In this document: in pieces, positions 34,004 to 43,012 of the stretch | How the letters are laid out: the number at the start of each line of letters is the position of its first letter | Numbering within the stretch: the first letter of the stretch is position 1 | Source: Nocardia cyriacigeorgica | Lineage (GTDB): Bacteria > Actinomycetota > Actinomycetes > Mycobacteriales > Mycobacteriaceae | Reading direction: 5' to 3' | DNA: 64,000 nucleotides | Assembly (NCBI RefSeq): GCF_029868385.1 | Contig: NZ_JARWNX010000061.1 | Coordinates: forward strand, 124,001-188,000 | Made by a program: the position numbers and the translations under genes | Notes under the pieces: model-generated | Told to the model about the DNA's origin: nothing | The model's database searches: none | The model's input: only the letters and a program-made list of their open reading frames with translations

Positions 34004-34654
34004 CTATGCGTCTCGGCCGGTCACCGCGACGCGCTTGGCCAGCTCGACCGACACCGTGAACGCGCTGTCTGGATCCAGGCGGAGCCGCTCGGTGGCCTCC
34101 GCATGTGCACGCACCCGTGGATCGGGATGCGCCATCGCAGTGTCCAACACCGGGGCCACGGAATCGCCCAGCGCCACCAGGGCGCGGCTCAGACTGCGCT
34201 GCATGGAGTGGTCACCCCGGCCGAGCGCCGTCGCCAGATCCTCGGCAAGGCCACCCTCCGCTCCGTCCGGAACGAGCACCGCGGCGGCCCGCCACGCGCT
34301 GAGCGCGACTTCGTCGTGCTCATCGTGCAGCAGTGCCGACACCGCGGGCCAGGCACTGCCATCACCGATCTTGGACAGGGTGTGCAGCGCCTGACTGCGG
34401 GCTTGCGGCGTGCCGGAGCCCAGTTCCGCGAGCAACATCGGCACCGTGACCTCGGCCGGGAGACGGCACAGCGCCCAGGTCAGCATGTCCCGGACGTAGA
34501 AGTCCGGTTCGACCGCGCACCGCGCGACAAGGACCGGCGCCAGGCCCGGATCCCCGGCCGTACCGGCCGAGAGCGCGGTGCGCAGCCGGACCGAGGCATC
34601 GGCAGCGGCGAGAGCGTCGACGAGGCGAGCGGCCTCCTGGTTGGTTGTGTTCAC
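34004..34654 (-). CDS. HEAT-repeat protein
   Basis: About 216 aa built almost wholly of HEAT/PBS-lyase-like helical repeats: NQEAARLVDALAAADASVRL, EPDFYVRDMLTWALCRLPAE, GTPQARSQALHTLSKIGDGS. No catalytic motif or export signal. GTG 34654 is preferred because AAGGAGG lies 8 nt upstream; the frame opens 3 codons earlier. It is transcribed with the MerR-HEAT gene 16 bp downstream. A direct partner or antagonist of that regulator is plausible (inference). Confidence 0.82.
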   Translation of the reverse strand: MNTTNQEAARLVDALAAADASVRLRTALSAGTAGDPGLAPVLVARCAVEPDFYVRDMLTWALCRLPAEVTVPMLLAELGSGTPQARSQALHTLSKIGDGSAWPAVSALLHDEHDEVALSAWRAAAVLVPDGAEGGLAEDLATALGRGDHSMQRSLSRALVALGDSVAPVLDTAMAHPDPRVRAHAEATERLRLDPDSAFTVSVELAKRVAVTGRDA

Positions 34655-34788
34655 GACAACCACCTCCTTCGTCGACCATTCGAGTCCTTGTCACAGTGTG
34701 AAGGTCAAGTGCGGAGCTTCGGCGGTGCGGGAACGGGACCGCCGCCCGACCCCCGAGATCGGCCGGAGCGCAGGAGGTCGGCTCGTGC

Positions 34789-35640
34789 CTAGCGCTGCCC
34801 GTCGAGTTGTTCGGCGAGCCGCACGATGAAGGCGCGGACCTCATCGGTGTCCGCATCGGGCAGCGAGAACACCACCTCCGCCACCCCGATATCGCGCCAG
34901 TGGGCGAGTTTCTCGCGATCGGGTTCATCGGCGAGCACGACGACCCGCGGATCGCCGGTGCGGCCCGCGTCACGCCACAGCTTCTCCAACCGCCGGATAC
35001 CTGCGTCGATGTGCTGTTCGATGGGGGTGGTGATCCAGCCGTCGGCCGAGCGCACGATCCACGCGAAATTCTTCTCGGTACCACCCGCCCCCACCAGGAT
35101 CGGCGGGCGCGGCTGCTGGATCGGCTTCGGCCAGGCCCAGCTCGGGCCGAACCGGACGTACGCACCGTCGTAGGCCGCCTCCTCCTTGGTCCACAGTGCC
35201 CCCATGGCTTCGAGGTATTCGCGCAGGACGGTGCGCCGTTTGTTCGGCGGCACACCGTGATCGGCGAGTTCTTCGAGGTTCCAGCCGTATCCGACGCCGA
35301 AGACGACCCGTCCGCCGGACATGTGGTCGAGCGTCGCGATCGTCTTGGCGAGGGTGATGGGGTCGTGTTCGAGAGGAAGGGCGACCGAGGTACCGAGCCC
35401 GATCCGAGTGGTGACGGCCGCCGCCGCGCCGAGCGCGACCCACGGGTCGAGGGTGCGCATATAGCGGTCGTCGGGCAGGGTCTCATCGCCGGTGGCCGGA
35501 TGGTCGGAGGTGCGCGCCACCGGGATATGGGTGTGCTCGGGGACGTAGAAGGTGTCGAACCCGTTGTCCTCGGCCGAGGTCGCGGCGTCGGCCGGTGAGA
35601 TTCCACGATCGCTGGTGAACAGGGACAGACCGAATTTCAT
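34789..35640 (-). CDS. LLM-class F420-dependent oxidoreductase
   Basis: 283 aa luciferase-like monooxygenase fold: MKFGLSLFTSDRGISPADAA, then LDPWVALGAAAAVTTRIGLG and HDPITLAKTIATLDHMSGGR followed by VVFGVGYGWNLEE. This set matches the actinobacterial F420-dependent branch (TIGR03619-like), which uses F420 rather than FMN in characterised members. Start ATG 35640. The SDR gene ends 31 bp upstream on the same strand, so the two oxidoreductases are probably co-transcribed. Confidence 0.88.
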   Translation of the reverse strand: MKFGLSLFTSDRGISPADAATSAEDNGFDTFYVPEHTHIPVARTSDHPATGDETLPDDRYMRTLDPWVALGAAAAVTTRIGLGTSVALPLEHDPITLAKTIATLDHMSGGRVVFGVGYGWNLEELADHGVPPNKRRTVLREYLEAMGALWTKEEAAYDGAYVRFGPSWAWPKPIQQPRPPILVGAGGTEKNFAWIVRSADGWITTPIEQHIDAGIRRLEKLWRDAGRTGDPRVVVLADEPDREKLAHWRDIGVAEVVFSLPDADTDEVRAFIVRLAEQLDGQR

Positions 35641-35671
35641 GATGCTCCTACCGATGGTCGAGGGCGCGGGA

Positions 35672-36541
35672 TCAGTCGATGACCGCATCGGAGAACGCCG
35701 GCGGATCGCCGAGGAACGGCCGATGCGACGGCGGCTGCTGCCCCTCGATGTCGGCGACGCCGAGTTCCTGGGCGATCTCGGCGCCGATGAGCACCTGCCC
35801 ACTGCGCTTCATCAACTCCGGGTCGCGTGTGAGGGCATCGATGACGCGGCCGGTGAATTCCGGCGACTCGGCCGTCGCGGCCAAACCCTCGTAGGCACCG
35901 GGATTCGCGGCGAAACCGGCGAGGGTGCGTTCGGTCTTGAGCAGACCCATCCAGATGGAGACCACCGCGACGTTGTACGGCCGGAAATCGACGGCCATAT
36001 CGTGGGCCATCTTGTCCACCGCCGCCTTACCCGCGCCGTAGGCGGGGCCGTGCATATAGCAGGCGCCGCCGAACGACGAGGTGTTCACCACCAGCCCCGA
36101 GCCATTGGCGACCAGCAGCGGCGCGGCGTAATAGCTGGAGACGTAGCTGGAGCGCATGCCGACCTCGAGCAGATCCAGCAGCGCCAGCGGCTTCTCCCAG
36201 AACGGGCCCTTGTCGGTCAGGCCATCCGGTACGGTCAGCGCGTTGTTGACCAGGATGTCGAGACGTCCGTGCTCCTCGCCCAGCCGGGTGAAGAAGTCCT
36301 CGACCTGTGAGTCGTCGCTGTGGTCGAGCACCACCGGCACCCCGTGCCCGCCGCGGCGGGTGATCTCCTCGGCCGTCGCGAATACCGTGCCCGGCAGCGG
36401 TGCGTCGCCTTCGGTGCGCGTCCTACCGGTGACGTACACCCTGGCACCGGTGTCGCCGAGTGCCAGGGCGATGCCCTTGCCCGCGCCGCGACTCGCGCCG
36501 GTGACCACCACGATCCGTTCCGCACCCACAGTCCACTCCAT
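35672..36541 (-). CDS. SDR-family oxidoreductase
   Basis: About 289 aa. NAD(P)-binding TGxxxGxG is VVTGASRGAGKGIALALGDT; the NNA motif is LDILVNNALTVPDG and the active-site region is VVNTSSFGGACYMHGPAYGA followed by GKAAVDK. The catalytic Y-x-x-x-K is YGAGK. The C-terminal part is longer than minimal SDRs. ATG 36541 is chosen; the frame extends 10 codons upstream. It lies upstream of the LLM oxidoreductase in one unit. Substrate unknown. Confidence 0.88.
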   Translation of the reverse strand: MEWTVGAERIVVVTGASRGAGKGIALALGDTGARVYVTGRTRTEGDAPLPGTVFATAEEITRRGGHGVPVVLDHSDDSQVEDFFTRLGEEHGRLDILVNNALTVPDGLTDKGPFWEKPLALLDLLEVGMRSSYVSSYYAAPLLVANGSGLVVNTSSFGGACYMHGPAYGAGKAAVDKMAHDMAVDFRPYNVAVVSIWMGLLKTERTLAGFAANPGAYEGLAATAESPEFTGRVIDALTRDPELMKRSGQVLIGAEIAQELGVADIEGQQPPSHRPFLGDPPAFSDAVID

Positions 36542-36649
36542 CCGCCGTCGGACAACCGCATCCGGGGACACGGTCCAGATCTGTTCAACTGAACCGGTCC
36601 GGCCGGGTCTCGCGTACGCCCTGTCCCGGTGGACGGGACGATCGGCGTA

Positions 36650-38263
36650 TCAGATACCCGAAGGGGGCGGCTCATCCGGTTCGTCACCCGGCCGCTGTCG
36701 CGCCGGAGCACGCGCCATCCGAACGGAGGTGAGCACACCGAGGAGACCGGCGAGCAGCGGAATCAACAGCGCCACCTGGAGGGCGGGCGGGCGGGCGTCG
36801 GTGTTGATGCGGATGATCTCGTCCTTGATCGCCGGTGGTTGATCGACGAGCAATTGCTCGAGACTGGTGTTGCTCATGACCTCGGCGTCGTCTTCGAGTA
36901 CCCGCGCCACCTGCTGCTGTTCGGCGGGTGGGAGCACCGTGCTCGATTGCGCCATGGTGGTGAAGGTGAACGACAGCGTCGCCAGCAGGATCGCTCCGGC
37001 GAACGCCAGTCCGAAGGACAAGCCGAACGATCCCGCCGCCGAATTGACGCCCGCGGCTTCGCTGATCCGCTCCTCTTCGATCGGGGCCAGCGTGTAGTTG
37101 TTGAGCTGCGAGACCAACAGCCCCAAGCCCGATCCCGCGATCACCAGCGGTAACAGCAGACCCCATCCGAACTGGGCGAGGGGCACGATCGGGATCAACG
37201 CCGCCGTCCCGATCGTCAAGAGCACGAATCCCCACCGGATGATGCCGCTCGGCCGCCGATCACCGGCCTTCTTGCCGGCGAGCAGCGCCACCGCGAACAT
37301 GCTCAACGACAGCGGCGCGAGGGAAAGACCCGCCTGCATCGCGTTGTATTCGAGCACCATCTGCAAGTAGATCGGCAGCGCGATCATCGTGCCGCCGAGC
37401 GCGATCTGCTGAAGCATCTGCCCGGAAATGCCGAGCCGGAATGCCCTGGAGCGGAACAGATCCGGGTCCAGCAGACCGGGTTCGCCCGACCGTTTGCGCC
37501 GCACCAGCCAGTAGGCGAGACCGCCGAGCGCGATCGCGCCGACCGCCATGAGCGCACCCACCGATTCACCGCCCTCCTGCCACACCAGAATGCCCAGCAC
37601 GATCCCGCCCATCCCGAGAACCGACAGCACCGCGCCCACCGCGTCGAGGCCGCGGGGCCCGGCGTAGGGCACATCGCGGACGAGCCGGATACCGGACAGC
37701 ACGATCGCGATGACGACCACCTCGAGGACGAATCCGACGCGCCAGGACAGATAGGTGGTGATGAACCCGCCGAGCAGGGGGCCGACGGCGGCGGCGATCG
37801 CGGCCGCCGCACCGACCAGCGCGTAGACCTTCTGCTGCGCCGCACCTTCGAAATTGCCGTGGATGAGCGACTGCATGGCCGGAAGCAGCAGTGACGCGCC
37901 GATGCCGCCGAGTACCGCCCAGAAGATGATGATCGCGGTCAGACTCTGCGCCACCGCCATCGCGGACGCACCGATCGCGTACCCGAGCAGGCCGAGCACA
38001 TAGGCGTGCTTGCGGCCGATGAGATCACCGACCTTGCCGCCGATCAGGATGAACGCCGCCGACACCAACGCCTCGAGCGCGATCGCGGCCTGCACTCCAC
38101 TCACGGTGGTGTCGAGATCGCGAACCACCGCCGAGATCGAGACATTCATCAGGGATGTGTCGACGACGAGGACGAACATCGCCATCGCCAGCAGCAACGC
38201 GAGCACACGTTGGCTACCCATCGGCTTCGCGGCGGGATCGCTGGTCGCAGGCCCCTCGGTCAT
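36650..38263 (-). CDS. MFS drug-efflux transporter, DHA2 (EmrB/QacA) family
   Basis: About 537 aa with 14 predicted membrane helices. Motifs: FVLVVDTSLMNVSISAVVRD in helix 1 (the D-x-x-x-x-N signature of DHA2), GGKVGDLIGRKHAYVLGLLG (loop 2-3 motif A) and LVGAAAAIAAAVGPLLGGFI (antiporter motif C). Proton-driven export of drugs or other amphiphiles is known for the family. ATG 38263 has only a weak binding site. A 33-bp inverted repeat 60 bp upstream may be an operator; no adjacent dedicated regulator is visible. Confidence 0.9.
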   Translation of the reverse strand: MTEGPATSDPAAKPMGSQRVLALLLAMAMFVLVVDTSLMNVSISAVVRDLDTTVSGVQAAIALEALVSAAFILIGGKVGDLIGRKHAYVLGLLGYAIGASAMAVAQSLTAIIIFWAVLGGIGASLLLPAMQSLIHGNFEGAAQQKVYALVGAAAAIAAAVGPLLGGFITTYLSWRVGFVLEVVVIAIVLSGIRLVRDVPYAGPRGLDAVGAVLSVLGMGGIVLGILVWQEGGESVGALMAVGAIALGGLAYWLVRRKRSGEPGLLDPDLFRSRAFRLGISGQMLQQIALGGTMIALPIYLQMVLEYNAMQAGLSLAPLSLSMFAVALLAGKKAGDRRPSGIIRWGFVLLTIGTAALIPIVPLAQFGWGLLLPLVIAGSGLGLLVSQLNNYTLAPIEEERISEAAGVNSAAGSFGLSFGLAFAGAILLATLSFTFTTMAQSSTVLPPAEQQQVARVLEDDAEVMSNTSLEQLLVDQPPAIKDEIIRINTDARPPALQVALLIPLLAGLLGVLTSVRMARAPARQRPGDEPDEPPPSGI

Positions 38264-38649
38264 CGGCGGCACCCTGACATCGCGGCCACCTCCTGAACGC
38301 GCTGACCCCTCGGCGAGAACGGTGCGCCGGATGCACATGTGCGACCGATCCGGCGCGTTCATCCATCGTCTGTCGCACGACCGAGATAGATCAACACACG
38401 AAACGGCAACGGCCGCCCGGACGGTCACGGATTGATATCGACGCAGGGGTGATATCGGCGGAATGGCCGGTTTTTCGTCGGCAACGCGACGAATTCTGGC
38501 GCAGTATCACCCGCAGCGGGTGAGACCGCATCGGCGCGAAAATCCTACACTCGACCACGCGGAGGTAGGCCGGGTGAGCAGCGCATACGACCTGGTCGGC
38601 ACCGCCGCAGCCCATATGATGGATTGCCGCATCGAAGGATGGTCACCCC
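38264..38649 (+). other. Divergent intergenic region
   Basis: 386 bp between the MFS transporter and the PLDc_N gene. It contains the inverted repeat at 38324-38356 but no gene; short plus-strand frames lack coding character. Confidence 0.5.
38324..38356. promoter_or_regulatory. Inverted repeat upstream of MFS exporter, candidate operator
   Basis: Arms GCGCCGGAT (38324-38332) and ATCCGGCGC (38348-38356) are exact complements, and the centre includes GCACATGTGC, itself a perfect palindrome. The site lies 61 bp before the MFS start, where a repressor would act. Confidence 0.45.
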
Positions 38650-39030
38650 ATGTTGGATTCATTTTGGGAACTGCTGTGGTACACGCTGATCGTTTTCGCG
38701 TTCGTCGCCTATCTGATCATCCTGTTCCACGTCATCGCCGACCTTTTCCGTGACCGCAGCATGTCGGGAATCGTCAAGACCCTGTGGATCATCTTCTTGA
38801 TCGTGCTGCCCTACATCGCCGTGTTCGTCTACCTCATCGCCCGAGGTCGCGGTATGGCCGAACGGCAACTCGAAGCGCAGGCCGAGGCCAAGGAGGCCAC
38901 CGACCGATACATCCAGCAGGTGGCCGGTAAGTCCCCCGCCGATCAGATCGCCGACGCGAAGGTCATGCTCGACGCGGGCACCATCACCCAGGCCGAGTTC
39001 GACGTACTCAAGGCGAAAGCACTGAGCTGA
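38650..39030 (+). CDS. PLDc_N / SHOCT domain membrane protein
   Basis: 126 aa. Two membrane helices (WYTLIVFAFVAYLIILFHVI and VKTLWIIFLIVLPYIAVFVY) form the PLDc_N (PF13396) unit, followed by a charged coil and a C-terminal SHOCT domain (ADQIADAKVMLDAGTITQAE then FDVLKAKAL). Such small proteins anchor envelope assemblies; no phospholipase active site is present. AAGGA lies about 11 nt before the ATG. It opens a rightward run of four genes ending at 41454. Confidence 0.85.
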   Translation: MLDSFWELLWYTLIVFAFVAYLIILFHVIADLFRDRSMSGIVKTLWIIFLIVLPYIAVFVYLIARGRGMAERQLEAQAEAKEATDRYIQQVAGKSPADQIADAKVMLDAGTITQAEFDVLKAKALS

Positions 39031-39086
39031 GGCCCACATCGCGATAGTCGCGGTGGCAGCCACCGCGTCGGAGGTCAGGAGTCGTC

Positions 39087-39404
39087 GTGCCCAAATTGGA
39101 GCTGAAGAGAACGTCCGCGCTCACCCGCGATGAAGTGTCGCAGCGGCTCATCGCGCTCGGGCATGCCCTCGCGGGCGGCTCCGAGGTCGAACTCGGTGCC
39201 GAGGGCGACTCGCTGTCGATCGTCGTCGCCGACGAGGTGCGCTGGGAACTCGAGATCGAGGTCGATGGTGACGAAACCGAGATAGAGATCGAGATCAGCT
39301 GGCGCGATGACGCGTCCGGCGCCGACACACCCGCCGATACGGAGACCGTGGTGCGCGCCAAGCCCGCTCGTCGTGCGCGGCCGCGTAAGACCACCGCGAA
39401 ATGA
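39087..39404 (+). CDS. amphi-Trp domain protein
   Basis: 105 aa from GTG 39087, with CAGGAG 7 nt upstream. The amphi-Trp domain pattern is visible: LTRDEVSQRLIALGHALAGG, and EVRWELEIEVDGDETEIEIE with strands ending ISW. A basic tail (KPARRARPRKTTAK) could bind nucleic acid or lipid. Function unknown; it is common in haloarchaea and actinobacteria. Confidence 0.85.
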   Translation: MPKLELKRTSALTRDEVSQRLIALGHALAGGSEVELGAEGDSLSIVVADEVRWELEIEVDGDETEIEIEISWRDDASGADTPADTETVVRAKPARRARPRKTTAK

Positions 39405-39509
39405 TCGGCGAATGTGCACCGGACGGGCCTCTTCTCGCGATCGGCCGATGACCTCTCGAGCCGCACCGGTGAACTCGTCCGCCTGAGTTCGGTCAGCGAG
39501 GTACGGGCA

Positions 39510-40859
39510 ATGCCGCGTCACGACGAGTCCGGTCCGGGTGAATCCGTGCACGGCCGCGCGCGCTGGTGGGCGCGGGCGGCATTCCTTGCCGCGTTCGGAG
39601 CGGTCGCGGTTCCGGTGGTGTTCGCGGGCCTGCTGCACACTGTGGCGTTGCTGTTCCTGATCGTCGGCGCGCTCGCCGTCGGCATCGCGGCGGCGTTCTG
39701 GTTCCTGACGAGCCGGGGTGCGCCGCGGTGGATTTCGCTCGGCGTGGTGGTGACGGCGCCGCTGGTCGTCCTCGTCGTCCTCGTTCGCGCACATCTGCTG
39801 TGGGTGGTGCTACTCGCGTTCGGGCTGGCGGTGCTCGCCGTGGTCTGCGCGCGGGCCGCACTGGCCGCGGACCGGGCGCAGACGGCCATCCCGGAGATAC
39901 CCGCGCCGCCACCGCGGCGGCCGTTTCTGGTGATGAATCCGCGTTCGGGTGGCGGGAAGGTCGAGCGGTTCGATCTGAAGGCCCGAGCCGAGGCACTCGG
40001 CGCCGAGGTGGTCATGCTCGAAGGGCCCGGCACGGTCGATATCGACGCGGTGACCCGGAACGCGGTGGCGGCCGGGGCCGACCTCCTCGGTGTAGCGGGT
40101 GGCGACGGGACGCAGGCGCTCGTCGCGGGTATCGCCGCCGAATACGATCTGCCCTTCCTGGTGATCAGCGCAGGTACCCGCAACCATTTCGCCGCCGATC
40201 TCGGGCTGGACCTCGCCGATCCGTCCCGATGTCTGGACGCGCTCACCGACGGCACCGAACTGCGCGTCGACCTGGGCGAAGTCAACGGGCGCACCTTCGT
40301 CAACAACGCCTCCTTCGGTGTTTACGCGCAGGTGGTGCAGCGCCCGGAGTACCGGCAGGACAAGACCCGCACGGTGCTGCGGATGCTCCCCGATATGCTC
40401 GACGGCCACCGTGACACCGGGCTGGCCGCCCACCTGGGTGGGGCGACGATCACGGCGCCACAGGCGGTTCTGGTGAGCAACGGCCCCTACGAAACCCATG
40501 ATCTCGCGGGCCTCGGGCACCGCTCGCGATTGGATCGCGGCATTCTGGGCGTTCTGACCATCACGGTGAGCAGTGCACGGCAGGCGGTCGGTCTCCTACG
40601 CCGCGCGCATCGGCGCGGCCTGACCCGGCACACCCTGCGCGAGGTGATCGTCGACGCCGACGCACCCGAGATTCCCGTCGGCGTCGACGGCGAGGCGCTC
40701 ATGCTCCGAACGCCCGTGCGGTGCACCATCATCCCCGAGGCGCTGCGGGTGCGGGTCCCGCGTCAGCGTCCGGGCCGTCGCCCCGCCAGACGGCCGCTGG
40801 ACTGGGTGCGGCTGCGGGAGCTGGCGTTGTCGTCGGCGAACCGGCGGCGAGGCCGATGA
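39510..40859 (+). CDS. Diacylglycerol-kinase-family lipid kinase with membrane N-terminus
   Basis: About 449 aa. The first 140 residues hold four hydrophobic segments (AAFGAVAVPVVFAGLLHTVA and following). The DAGK catalytic domain then has FLVMNPRSGGGKVERFDLKA, the GGDGT nucleotide-binding loop in LLGVAGGDGTQALVAGIAAE, and GTRNHFAADLGLDLADPSRC. This domain phosphorylates diacylglycerol or sphingosine-like lipids. ATG 39510 has GAGG upstream; GTG 39414 in the same frame is an alternative. The C-terminus is Arg/Pro-rich (RQRPGRRPARRPL). Confidence 0.85.
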   Translation: MPRHDESGPGESVHGRARWWARAAFLAAFGAVAVPVVFAGLLHTVALLFLIVGALAVGIAAAFWFLTSRGAPRWISLGVVVTAPLVVLVVLVRAHLLWVVLLAFGLAVLAVVCARAALAADRAQTAIPEIPAPPPRRPFLVMNPRSGGGKVERFDLKARAEALGAEVVMLEGPGTVDIDAVTRNAVAAGADLLGVAGGDGTQALVAGIAAEYDLPFLVISAGTRNHFAADLGLDLADPSRCLDALTDGTELRVDLGEVNGRTFVNNASFGVYAQVVQRPEYRQDKTRTVLRMLPDMLDGHRDTGLAAHLGGATITAPQAVLVSNGPYETHDLAGLGHRSRLDRGILGVLTITVSSARQAVGLLRRAHRRGLTRHTLREVIVDADAPEIPVGVDGEALMLRTPVRCTIIPEALRVRVPRQRPGRRPARRPLDWVRLRELALSSANRRRGR

Positions 40860-40917
40860 TCTCGCGGCGCCGCCGCCGATCCGAGTATCTGGTCCTGCCC
40901 TGCCGAGAGGAGCTGTG

Positions 40918-41454
40918 ATGGACAAGGGTCCGCATTCGCTGTTGCACGGCCCTTTGTTCTCGCGCCGTATGCCGCTGGACCGTGACAATGCGGCCAGCCG
41001 CATCAGCGCCTATATCTACGGCAATGTGCTGGTGCTCGCGGCGCTGGTGCCGGTCGTCACCGCGGAGAAGTACGTGGGCATCCTGGTGGTGCTCGGGGCG
41101 ACGATATCCACCTTCGTCGCCCATGCGTTCGCCGAAGCGGTCGGACGCAGCGTGCGTATGCGCAGTACGCTGACCATGTCGGAGCAGCTGCACGAGCTGC
41201 GTAACTCCGTGCCGATCCTCAGTTCGGCGGTCCTGCCGTGCGTCATCCTGGCGACCGGATGGCTGGGGTGGCTGGAGCCGCGCACCTCGCAGATCGTCGC
41301 GGAACTGGCCGTGCTGCTGCGCATCGGTGGCGTGGTGTTCGTCATCGGGCGGCTCAACGGTCAGCGCCCGACCCGTGGGACCATCTACGCCGCGGTCCTG
41401 CTGGCCGTGGTCGCGACGACCGTGGTGATCGTCAAGGTCCTGCTCACCCATTGA
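40918..41454 (+). CDS. Four-helix membrane protein, unknown function
   Basis: 178 aa with four to five hydrophobic segments: GNVLVLAALVPVVTAEKYVG, ILVVLGATISTFVAHAFAEA, SSAVLPCVILATGWLGWLEP and AAVLLAVVATTVVIVKVLLT. A conserved-looking HAFAEAVGR follows the second helix. AGAGGAG lies 6 nt before ATG 40918. It follows the lipid kinase by 58 bp and probably shares its transcript. No family recognised. Confidence 0.78.
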   Translation: MDKGPHSLLHGPLFSRRMPLDRDNAASRISAYIYGNVLVLAALVPVVTAEKYVGILVVLGATISTFVAHAFAEAVGRSVRMRSTLTMSEQLHELRNSVPILSSAVLPCVILATGWLGWLEPRTSQIVAELAVLLRIGGVVFVIGRLNGQRPTRGTIYAAVLLAVVATTVVIVKVLLTH

Positions 41455-41470
41455 GGCGCAACAGTTCGTT

Positions 41471-41992
41471 TCAGGCGTACACCTCGGCCTCGCCTCCGGA
41501 TACCGTCCCCACATCTGCCGCATCCGTCAGCCACTTCTCGAACGGGTGCAACAATCCGGCCTCGTGGCGAACCGTCCGTTCCAGCGCGGTGTAACCGGCC
41601 GCGTCGTACAGCGCCACGGCCTCGGGCTGGCGTGGCCCGGTGGTGAGGTAGACGCGCCTGTAGCCGCGCCGCGTGATCTCGGCTTCCAGTTCGGTCAGGA
41701 CGAAACGCCCGAGTCCGCGCCGACGGTGCCCACGCGCGGTCCAGATGCGCTTCAGTTCCGCGGTCTCGGCGTCGTAGCGCCGGAACGCGCCCCCGGCCAC
41801 CGGTTCCCCGTGTTCGACGACGACCAGCAGCGCACCGCTCGGCGGGGCGAACTCCGCGGCAGGATAGGTCAGCAGATCCTGATGTACCGCACCGGCGGTA
41901 CCTCCGTAGCGGGTGCTGTATTCGATCGCCAGCTCGGCGAGCAGTGGCGCGGCCAGCGGATCATCCTGCTCGACCTGGAAGACACGGCGCAC
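41471..41992 (-). CDS. GNAT-family N-acetyltransferase
   Basis: 173 aa. Motif A: LKRIWTARGHRRRGLGRFVL (R-R-x-G-x-G). Motif B: RVYLTTGPRQPEAVALYDAA then GYTAL. The start ATG 41992 lies 3 nt past the stop of the amino-acid-binding gene, so it is the last gene of the riboswitch-controlled ABC operon. A role in acetylating a sulfur amino acid or its analogue would fit but is inference. Confidence 0.85.
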   Translation of the reverse strand: MRRVFQVEQDDPLAAPLLAELAIEYSTRYGGTAGAVHQDLLTYPAAEFAPPSGALLVVVEHGEPVAGGAFRRYDAETAELKRIWTARGHRRRGLGRFVLTELEAEITRRGYRRVYLTTGPRQPEAVALYDAAGYTALERTVRHEAGLLHPFEKWLTDAADVGTVSGGEAEVYA

Positions 41993-41995
41993 AGC

Positions 41996-42976
41996 TCACC
42001 CCTGCTGCTTCGGCAGTCCGGGTGGGTTGATCCGCGATTGCGGTACGGCCTCGCTCTGCAACCCCCAGCGGGCGATCACCTGCTGATAGGTGCCGCTGCC
42101 GATGGCGTGCTGCAAGGCCTCGTGGATCGCACCGATCAGGCCGTTGTCCTTCTTGGTGAGCACCGCGATCTCGGCCTGGAGCGCCTCGCCCGCACCGGAC
42201 AGCGTCGCGGCGATCTTGGTGTCACCGGAGGTGGCCGAGTGGTACACGGCCACCGGATTCGGGCCGAGATAACCGTCGATCCGATGCGATGACAGCGCCA
42301 GGTAGTAGTCGGTGGCCTGCTGGTAGTAGGCGATATCGATGGCCGGTAGCCTCTCGGCGACATTACGGTCGTTCCATTCGACCAGCAGCTGTTCTTGATT
42401 GGTGCCGCTGCCGACGCCGATGCGTTTGCCCGCCAACGATTTCCGGTCGGTGAACGCCCAGTCGGCGTCCTCGTGAACCTCCAACGCGATATTGTCGAGC
42501 CGGTAGGTGGCGAAGTCGTATTTCTCCTTGCGTTCCTCGGTGACGGTGACGTTGGACAGGAATACGTCCACCTCGCCGGAATCGACGCGCACGAAATTCT
42601 GTGACCAGTCGGCGGCCTGGAGTTCGACTCGTAGCCCGAGGATATCGGCGACCAGATAGGCGAAGTCGACCTCGGAGCCGACCAGGGTCCGATCGTCGGT
42701 GGCGTGGAAGCGCAGCGGCGGGCCGGTGGTGGCCGAACCGGTGACCACGAGCGTGCCCCGGTCCCGGATCGGCTGCGGCACCTTGGCGGCGATCGCGTCG
42801 ACTTTGTCGGTTCTGACACGCGTCGACTGTTCCGGGGACAGATCGAAGATCTGGCCGTCGGCCGTGCGCACCTCGTCATCGATATCGCCGCCGCCACCGC
42901 AGGCGCCCACCAGGAGCGCGACAGCGGTGAGCGCGGCGGCGAGTACGCCGCGGCGGCCGGTTCGGGCGACAGACAT
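41996..42976 (-). CDS. Amino-acid ABC substrate-binding lipoprotein (SBP_bac_3)
   Basis: About 326 aa. Lipobox in LAAALTAVALLVGACGGGG. The PF00497 fold is shown by RDRGTLVVTGSATTGPPLRF, VGSEVDFAYLVADILGLRVE, then GEVDVFLSNVTVTEERKEKY and LAGKRIGVGSGTNQEQLLVE. The family binds polar amino acids including cystine and methionine. GAGGA lies 8 nt before ATG 42976. It is the third gene of the operon permease-ATPase-binding protein-GNAT, whose leader carries an S-box riboswitch, so the ligand is likely a sulfur amino acid. Confidence 0.9.
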   Translation of the reverse strand: MSVARTGRRGVLAAALTAVALLVGACGGGGDIDDEVRTADGQIFDLSPEQSTRVRTDKVDAIAAKVPQPIRDRGTLVVTGSATTGPPLRFHATDDRTLVGSEVDFAYLVADILGLRVELQAADWSQNFVRVDSGEVDVFLSNVTVTEERKEKYDFATYRLDNIALEVHEDADWAFTDRKSLAGKRIGVGSGTNQEQLLVEWNDRNVAERLPAIDIAYYQQATDYYLALSSHRIDGYLGPNPVAVYHSATSGDTKIAATLSGAGEALQAEIAVLTKKDNGLIGAIHEALQHAIGSGTYQQVIARWGLQSEAVPQSRINPPGLPKQQG

Positions 42977-43012
42977 GGGTGATTCCTCTACTTCCTGGTA
43001 CCGATGGCGCAC

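Noticed and set aside
34362..35606. 414-aa reverse frame
   Set aside because: Runs out of frame through the LLM oxidoreductase and HEAT genes; Arg/Ser/Pro-rich.
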